Of a DNA stretch of 64,000 nucleotides, positions 58,312-64,000 are shown one piece after another; within the stretch, counting starts at the first letter, position 1; the number at the start of each line of letters is the position of its first letter. Where the stretch lies: positions 1,736,001 through 1,800,000 of the forward strand of contig JAQOTA010000053.1 of assembly GCA_029532415.1 (NCBI GenBank). The letters are read 5' to 3'. The stretch comes from Marasmius tenuissimus (lineage: Eukaryota; Basidiomycota; Agaricomycetes; Agaricales; Marasmiaceae). The position numbers and the translations under genes are program-made. The notes beneath the pieces were generated by a model. The model searched no databases. It worked only from the letters and a program-made list of their open reading frames with translations, and was not told the origin of the DNA.

Positions 58312-60334
58312 TCAAGTGGACGAATAGAATTCAAGTCCAAGGTGATCTCTGAACCGTAAGAACTTCTCATGTCCAAGATTCTTCGTAAACATGTCTGCAG
58401 GGTTATAGACTCCTTTGATGAAGAACAGCTCGACTTTGCCACCTTCAACACACGATTGAATATAATGATATCGAATATCAATGTGCTTGGTTCGGCATTC
58501 TTGTGCCGGATTAGATGCAATGAAGATAGAGCCCTGATTTTCTCTGCAGATTGGAATAGGACCTAAGTCGATTCCAAGTTCAGAGAGTAGCGATCTTATC
58601 CAGGAAGCTTGACGACTGCAATCTGACAGTGCCATATACTCAGCCTCAGTGGAAGAAAGAGCTACAGTCTTCTGGGCGTGTGATTGCCACGAGAAGATGC
58701 CGCCTGCTAACTTGAAGAAGTAACCAGTAATCGAACGGCGTTGGATGGGATTGGCAGCCCAATCCGAGTCTGTGAATGCAAGAAGACCTCCATCAGAGTC
58801 ACCATTGTAGACAAGTGAATAGTCTGATGTGCCAGCTAAATAGTGACAGATATACAGAGCTTTATCGAGGTGTTCCTTTGTTGGATTAGAAGAGAACTGG
58901 GAAAGCTTTGTAACTGCATAGGCAATATCAGGACGTGTGCCCAGCATAATGTACAGAAGCGACCCAATCACAGACTGGAATCTGGAGCGAATGGCAGGGT
59001 TCACTGGACCATTGTTGGGAGTTGGCACATAGCCAGCAGGTAAGGGCATAGGAGCACCTTTTGCATTCTGCATCCCAAAACATTCAAGGACCTTCTTCAG
59101 ATAATTCTTCTGGTCAATCATGATCTTATTGCCTTTGCGATGAATGCTCATGTGGAGAAACTTGCTAGCATTGCCCATATCGCGGCATTCCCATCGAGCC
59201 ATGAACTTGGCTTTCTTTTTGTCAACAAAAGCTTTGTTAGGACCCATGAAGAGTGCATTGTCAACATAGATGATCGCATACACGACTTCACCACTCTTCG
59301 GATCTTTGCAGATGAAGAGTCCAGCATCAGAAGTCAGGTGTTTGAAGCCCAGTACTTCCATGGACGAGCTGAGGGTTCGCCACCATTCAAGGGCAGCTTG
59401 CTTCAGTCCATATAATGCATGACACAGGCGTAGTACCTTACGCTCTTGGCCCTTGACTTTGAAAGCCTTCAGGTTGTTCCATGTAAATCTCCTCAACAAG
59501 ATTGCCATAAGGGAAAGTGTTCTTAACATCAACAGAAGTGATGTACCAGTTTTTGAGAGCTGTGAGAGCAAGCATCATACGAACAGTCTCATAACAAACA
59601 ACTGGTGAGAAGATTTCATCGAAGCCAACTCCTTTGACCTGAGAGAAACCCTTAGCAACAAGTCTAGCTTTCTTGCGACCATTCGACTTAACGTTGAAGA
59701 CCCATCTATTTCTGATGGCTTTGCGACCTTTAGGCAAGTCACAGAGTTCAAAGACCTTGCACTTATGAAGTGCCTCAAGTTCTTTGCAGCAAGCGTTCTT
59801 CCATTCTTTCTGTTGCTCAACAGGCAACTTTAGAATATCACGGAGTGTCCACTCTCTGATGTTAGAAAAATCAGGAGTATTGGACATTGGAAGCGAATTG
59901 TGAACTGGAATGGCATTGTTCAACAGGTAAATCACAAATCCTACTCCCCCTTCTTGGGTCAGTCTTTCGACTATGCTTTCTTCCTCATGCGACTCAGTGC
60001 TTCCACTGGGTTCTGGAGCAGGCGGAGGCGGAAGTGGACCAGGAATCCCCTTTTTACCACCTTTGCCTTTCCTAGATCGCAAAGAGCTAGGACGATCAAC
60101 TGGATGCAGAGGTTCCTTATCTCCAGTGATGTTTCTCCAAGTATTCTTATTCTCTAAGTCGTGAATAATGTCTGAGGGTTTATTTGGGTTCCGCTTTTCC
60201 CCAAATATATTACCAGGTTGCGTAACACCCTTCCACTGCCTCGAAGACCGGCGTGGACCATCCACTGCTGGTGCAGGTGGAGGAACGGCGGGTTTGCTTG
60301 AAGGCGCCGGAGGACCAGATTGAGGGAGTGGCAC
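58312..60334 (-). pseudogene. Copia reverse transcriptase and RNase H
   Basis: The first frame (60334..59438) has a Pro-rich linker, RNRWVFNVKSNGRKKARLVA, KGFSQVKGVGFDEIFSPV and ITSVDVKNTFPYGNL (the Asp of DVxxAFL is present). A one-base extra T at about 59450 moves to the second frame (to 58312): CHALYGLKQAALEWWRTL, AIIYVDNALFMG (the second catalytic Asp of YVDD is Asn), IGSLLYIMLGTRPDIAYAV, then RNase H FTDSDWAANP, STEAEYMALSDC and KHIDIRYHYI. The order is complete but the enzyme should be inactive. Confidence 0.85.
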
Positions 60335-60451
60335 ATCCCCTGGCGCAGGGCCACCTGCAGGTTCGTCAACCTGAGGTTCTGATCTCTTAGAAGGTTCGGA
60401 GCGACATCTGAGATCTGGGAACGGAGTATCGTCCCAATCATCATCAGAGTT

Positions 60452-61144
60452 TTAATCTTCCGAAGGAATGTTGGGATTTTCACCCAAAGTAAATGGTTCA
60501 CTACCGACAGGTGTGAAGCCACAAGTTTTGGCATCAGGACACTTGTTATACAGTGTCTCATCGAATAGTGCAGTGCTACCTTTGAATACAGAATTATTGC
60601 TTCGCATGAACAGGAAGCCTTTCATCCCATCTTGGTAACCAATGAAGGTCATTAACTCACTACAAGGAGCGAGCTTGTTCTTCCTACGATCTTCAGGAAT
60701 GAAAACGTAGGCTGCACAACCCATAACTCGGAGATGTGAAACATCAGGTGCTTTGCCGTAAAGCATTTCGAACGGAGTTTGCCAGCTCAAACGTTGCACA
60801 GGAGTGCGATTGTAGAGGTGGACAGCGTGCACATGGCAGAATTCCCACCAGGACTGAGGCATACAAGCTTCAAAGCGAAGAGCTTCAGCCTTCTCATGAA
60901 TAGTCCTGTTGAATCGTTCAGCACAACTGTTTTGTTGTGGTGTATACGGTATGCTTTGATCCCTTTGGATCCCATACTCTTTCAGTACTGCATTGAACTT
61001 ATCTCCTTTGTACTCTCCCCCTTCATCGGACATCCAGGTTTTGACAACAGCATTGAATTGTGTCTTGACCATAGTAAGGAAGTTCCTCAAAGTGGGTACT
61101 GCCTCATCTTTTGTCTTGAGCTTGGAGGTCCAAATGTAGGACGT
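60452..61144 (-). pseudogene. Copia integrase core, C-terminal part
   Basis: Reads SYIWTSKLKTKDEAVPTL, WMSDEGGEYKGDKF (second catalytic Asp) and PYTPQQNSCAERFNRTIHE (catalytic Glu), then the GKAPDVSHLRVMGCAAYVF block. A TAA at about 60450 separates it from the linker. Its N-terminal neighbour lies on the other side of the solo LTR. Confidence 0.85.
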
Positions 61145-61900
61145 TGTTACATCCATGCATCTTACCCTGGTCTATCTCACCTAGTCACGTCACACTTGGC
61201 TAGTCACATCTCCTCCGGACCCATTCCGAGTATTTCCGGCTATTTCCGGGCTATTATTCTAGCTCATTCCAACACTATTCCATCCCCGGCACTCAACCTT
61301 CACTTCCGCACTTCGGTCTCTCACACCAAGTCCATCCCCGGAACCTCCGCCACTTCCGCCTCCGCTTCCGGGACCCTTTCCATCTTATTCTGACTTATTC
61401 TGACTTACTTATCTCCGACTTCCGAGATATTCCCACGCTCACTTATTCTATTCTATTCTTCATTCCATCACGCACTTATTCATTTCCGGTTCATTTCCCT
61501 TCCGGTATTATTCTCCCCGTATTTGACTTCCATATGATACATCCTTTCCCGCACTTGACTCACTTATGATTCATTCATTTACTATAACCCTATATAAGCT
61601 CTATACTTCTATCCTGTATGGGAAGACTCGAAATCAACCAGAATCACCCTGGATCAACCAGGACTCACCTGGATACTTCTCTATCATGTCTTTTCTTCTA
61701 TCTCGCAACTTGTCCTCTTAGTCTAGTAGAAGGACAGCTCAGTTCATGGTGCTGTTGGCAAAACCTTCAGCTACTGTCTGCTCTAGATCCGTTGCTCCCA
61801 CACTCCTTCATCATATCTCTTTCCTATCCATCTATCCGACAGCATATAAACCCCATATCTTATCTTATCCCTATCCGATCCGCACGATCCTAACAGACGT
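61140..61900 (+). mobile_element. Solo LTR with 5-bp target duplication, nested in integrase
   Basis: The LTR 61145..61895 (751 bp) starts TGTTACATCC and ends GATCCTAACA, flanked on both sides by GACGT (61140-61144 and 61896-61900). Removing it and one GACGT rejoins the interrupted integrase codons (..DDCTS + YIWTSK..). Inside are many TTCCGG/TTATTC words and a promoter-like CTATATAAGC at about 61590. No internal gene is left, so the parent element recombined LTR to LTR. It is a different family from the 365-bp LTR. Confidence 0.9.
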
Positions 61901-62566
61901 GCAGTCATCAAGAAAAGAGATGTAGTACTTGTATCAGTGATACGATTCAACCGGATACGACTTCAAATCTGAATGTATGTGTTCAAACAGTTTAGAAGCT
62001 CTAGTAGTAGAGTTGGGGAACGGTTTCTCATGCATCTTGCCTTCAGCACAACCACAACACAGAGGTGTTTTCTTAGTCGGCATCTTAAGGTCAAGTGGGA
62101 AACCTTGTGTATGTTTCTGAGCTTTATTCAGGGCTTTATCTGATGGATGCCCAAAGCGTCTGTGCTCAATATCGTAGCCGATGTTGTAAACGACTGACTT
62201 GGCCAATAAAACCTCAGCAGATGCTTTCCGCGAGTGAACCCAATAAATGGTTTGACCAGGCATATGAGGGTAGGAAACAAGCGACTGTTGTCGCTGTGAA
62301 GAGTAGAAGGCTAACTTCTTTGCGTTTCCACGAATTGATAAACCATCTTGAAGGAACTCTCTCATGGATAGTAAGCATATATCCAATTGTGGTATGTAAT
62401 AGACAGGATAGAGACGGGAAATGCGCTCAACAAGTTTCCTGTCATGTTCTTCAATGTTATGCTTAATGAAGACTGTGCCTTTACCCTTGATCTGTATAGG
62501 GTTGCCCTTATTCACAGTATTTATGATAGGACCATCAAGCGATTCATATTCAGCAAAATCATTCAT
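61901..62566 (-). pseudogene. Copia gag-preintegrase and integrase N-terminal part
   Basis: Contains YDIEHRRFGHPSDKALNKA and LCCGCAEGKMHEKPFPN, the H-x3-H / C-x2-C zinc motif of the preintegrase domain, then EHIHSDLKSYPVESYH, an in-frame TGA at 61934, and YKYYISFLDDCTS with the first catalytic Asp, cut by the solo LTR. Confidence 0.85.
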
Positions 62567-64000
62567 GTCATTTGTGAAATGAGAGGAGGTACTAGAATCA
62601 AGGAGCTAACCCTGTGCATTGTTCACACTTTTCTTTCCCTTACATTGAGTATACCCCACAAAGTGGGTCGAAATAGCATTGCAAAAATTTACAAGTGATA
62701 CCAGATCACTACCACTACCGTGCGCACTACTGATACCAACTAGTTGAGAGCAGTGCTGTAGGTTTGCATCAGCTTGGGAAAGCAGGTCAAGGTATGGTAC
62801 TTGCCTGTCATCGTGGAATGATCCAAGAGAGACGTCATCTGGGATGTCCTCAACTCCTGCAGCTTTGGCAATGTTGTTGTCAATGTTGTTACCGAATAAA
62901 GAGGTCATATCGTCCATACCATTGTCAGATCCCCAGTCCATCTCTACATCTTCATCAGGGTCAGTGCTGCGAGCATGTTTAGAAGAAGTAGAAGAAGGAC
63001 ATCCGGCTCCTTCATCTTCCGAATCGTCCTCCAGAACTTGCTTGGACGAGGAACCAGGCTTCGAGATACAATCCTGGAGTGAACGATTGGCGGCGGACAT
63101 GATGATCTGTTCGAACGGTTTGAGATGCCACGCCGTCTTAGGTACACCAAGTCTGTCAGCTAAAGACCGTGCTTCACATACATCATCAAATACTGACTCA
63201 GATTACTTGAAGCCTGTGAAGGACTGCATGGCAGCTGGATTCTTCTTGACAGCAGGAGGAACGGTGCTGTCACAAGACTTGTCCCAGTGACCAGTGAAGT
63301 GTGCTGGGGGCGGTGATCCTCTAGCATGGCTAGGAGGGGTGCTGGCGATCTCGGCGCGCAAGGAGTTGTTGACTGCGTTCAACGCAATACGTTCCCTGTG
63401 GTCAGTGACCGAGGAGTAAGGACAAACAGGAGGAGGGGAAGCAACAACGGATGCGTAGGACGCAAGATGGGAGTGACCAGGAGACCAATTGTTACTGCTG
63501 TTGTTACTGCCAGCATTGCCAGGACCCTGGTGCTGGTTGATACCACTGCGAGTACCGCGCTGCTGCTTCTTCTTCTTACCCTTGTTCTGGTTTGAAGAAG
63601 GGCATTGCTGCTGCTGTGGTGGGCGAGTGTTGGTCTGCTGCTGATACCCACATTGCTGGCGTTGCTGCTGCGGGTGCTGCTGCTGACTGAACAATGGTTC
63701 ACGATTTCCAGCATGCTTGACCGCAGAGAGGCAGTTGGCAAGCTGGGGGTTCTGGCATTTGTACTTGACCATGATAGCATCATGGACTTTCGAAACGGTA
63801 ATGCAATCTTCATCTTCAGGATCCCTAACATAGTCATGGAGGGATTTGGATGAGCGGTGTCCCATTCGGGAGGAATAGCAGCGATGAGCAAGAGGGATTT
63901 GATCAACTCGGGGAGAACCACTCCTACCTCGGAGAGTTGTTTGATATAGGACTTGAACTTGGCGATGCTGGCTTGGGGATGAGAGGTGGTAAGTCTGAAA
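62567..64000 (-). pseudogene. Copia gag and protease region
   Basis: From the right edge: IAKFKSYIKQLSEVGV and LLLIAAIPPEWDT (gag core); after a frame change near 63850, DEDCITVSKVHDAIMVKYKC, a Gln-rich stretch and the zinc-knuckle remnant GHWDKSC; TAA at 63203; an acidic region from 63100; TAG at 62606; then LLDSSTSSHFTND, the aspartic protease motif with DSS in place of DSG/DTG. Gag continues beyond base 64000. Confidence 0.75.

Larger units (their letters stand above)
57904..64000 (-). mobile_element. Decayed Ty1/Copia LTR retrotransposon (3' part)
   Basis: Minus-strand element running off the right edge. Order 5' to 3': gag, protease, gag-preintegrase, integrase, reverse transcriptase, RNase H, polypurine tract, LTR. 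That order (integrase before RT) defines Copia. It has four nonsense codons (63203, 62606, 61934, about 60450), a one-base insertion near 59450, a probable frameshift in gag near 63850, a YVDN instead of YVDD RT motif, and a solo LTR inserted in the integrase. It is not autonomous. The 5' LTR is outside the window. Confidence 0.9.

Noticed and set aside
1..64000. CRISPR arrays, operons, riboswitches
   Set aside because: None seen; the gene structure is eukaryotic throughout.

Overview
The window is nuclear DNA from a filamentous basidiomycete, most likely a mushroom-forming agaricomycete. The evidence is dense spliced genes with introns of about 45-65 bp (GT..AG), several protein families typical of Agaricomycetes (lectin-like membrane proteins, a STAND-type FQIxGGxFNxVxGD family, BTB-family relics, CFEM-less Cys-rich GPI proteins), and core eukaryotic genes that read cleanly as fungal orthologs (SEC2, SMC1, SKI8, RAD52). 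No bacterial, organellar, CRISPR or rRNA signal was seen. I recognised no convincing tRNA. Species cannot be assigned from the sequence alone.

Layout. 0.1-4 kb: a single-pass membrane protein and an unknown His-tailed protein, both minus. 4.5-7.8 kb: SEC2, the Rab GEF of exocytosis. 8.4-10.4 kb: two convergent GNAT acetyltransferase paralogs, each with a membrane hairpin. 11.1-14.3 kb: three small secreted or GPI-anchored Cys-containing proteins. 15.5-22.0 kb: a tandem array of three cytochrome P450 copies, of which only the third looks intact. 22.5-25.2 kb: a small GLPG-repeat protein and a nucleoporin-like protein whose repeats match its exons. 25.5-32.2 kb: SMC1 and a SKI8-like WD40 gene, divergent from a shared 305-bp promoter. 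33.7-35.8 kb: a Ser-rich unknown. 36.9-43.5 kb: a gamma-butyrobetaine-hydroxylase-like gene, a peroxisomal MaoC hydratase ending in SKL, and a Zn2Cys6 activator divergent from the hydratase. 44.3 kb: an orphan P450 3' end. 45-50 kb: a CENP-C-cupin protein with a membrane-like tail, RidA, and RAD52. 51-53.4 kb: a TAP-like alpha/beta hydrolase broken by two nonsense codons. 53.6-55.7 kb: a conserved agaricomycete unknown. 57-64 kb: a BTB-family relic cut by a decayed Ty1/Copia element, itself interrupted by a solo LTR with a perfect 5-bp target duplication.

Functional reading. The left and middle parts are ordinary euchromatin with housekeeping genes. Gene decay concentrates at the P450 array, the TAP-like hydrolase and the right-hand transposon zone. 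The carnitine-type dioxygenase, SKL-tagged hydratase and zinc-cluster regulator form a plausible small lipid-metabolism neighbourhood. The strongest unusual signals are: the CENP-C-type cupin fused to a hydrophobic tail without the CENP-C histone-binding motif; exons of 7, 6 and 6 nt that are required by conserved protein motifs; a one-codon first exon in the SKI8-like gene; and a protein whose SFE^ELR repeats are each split by a phase-0 intron at the same place.

Exon borders were placed by eye from GT/AG sites and protein continuity. For most short genes the summed exon length is an exact multiple of three.
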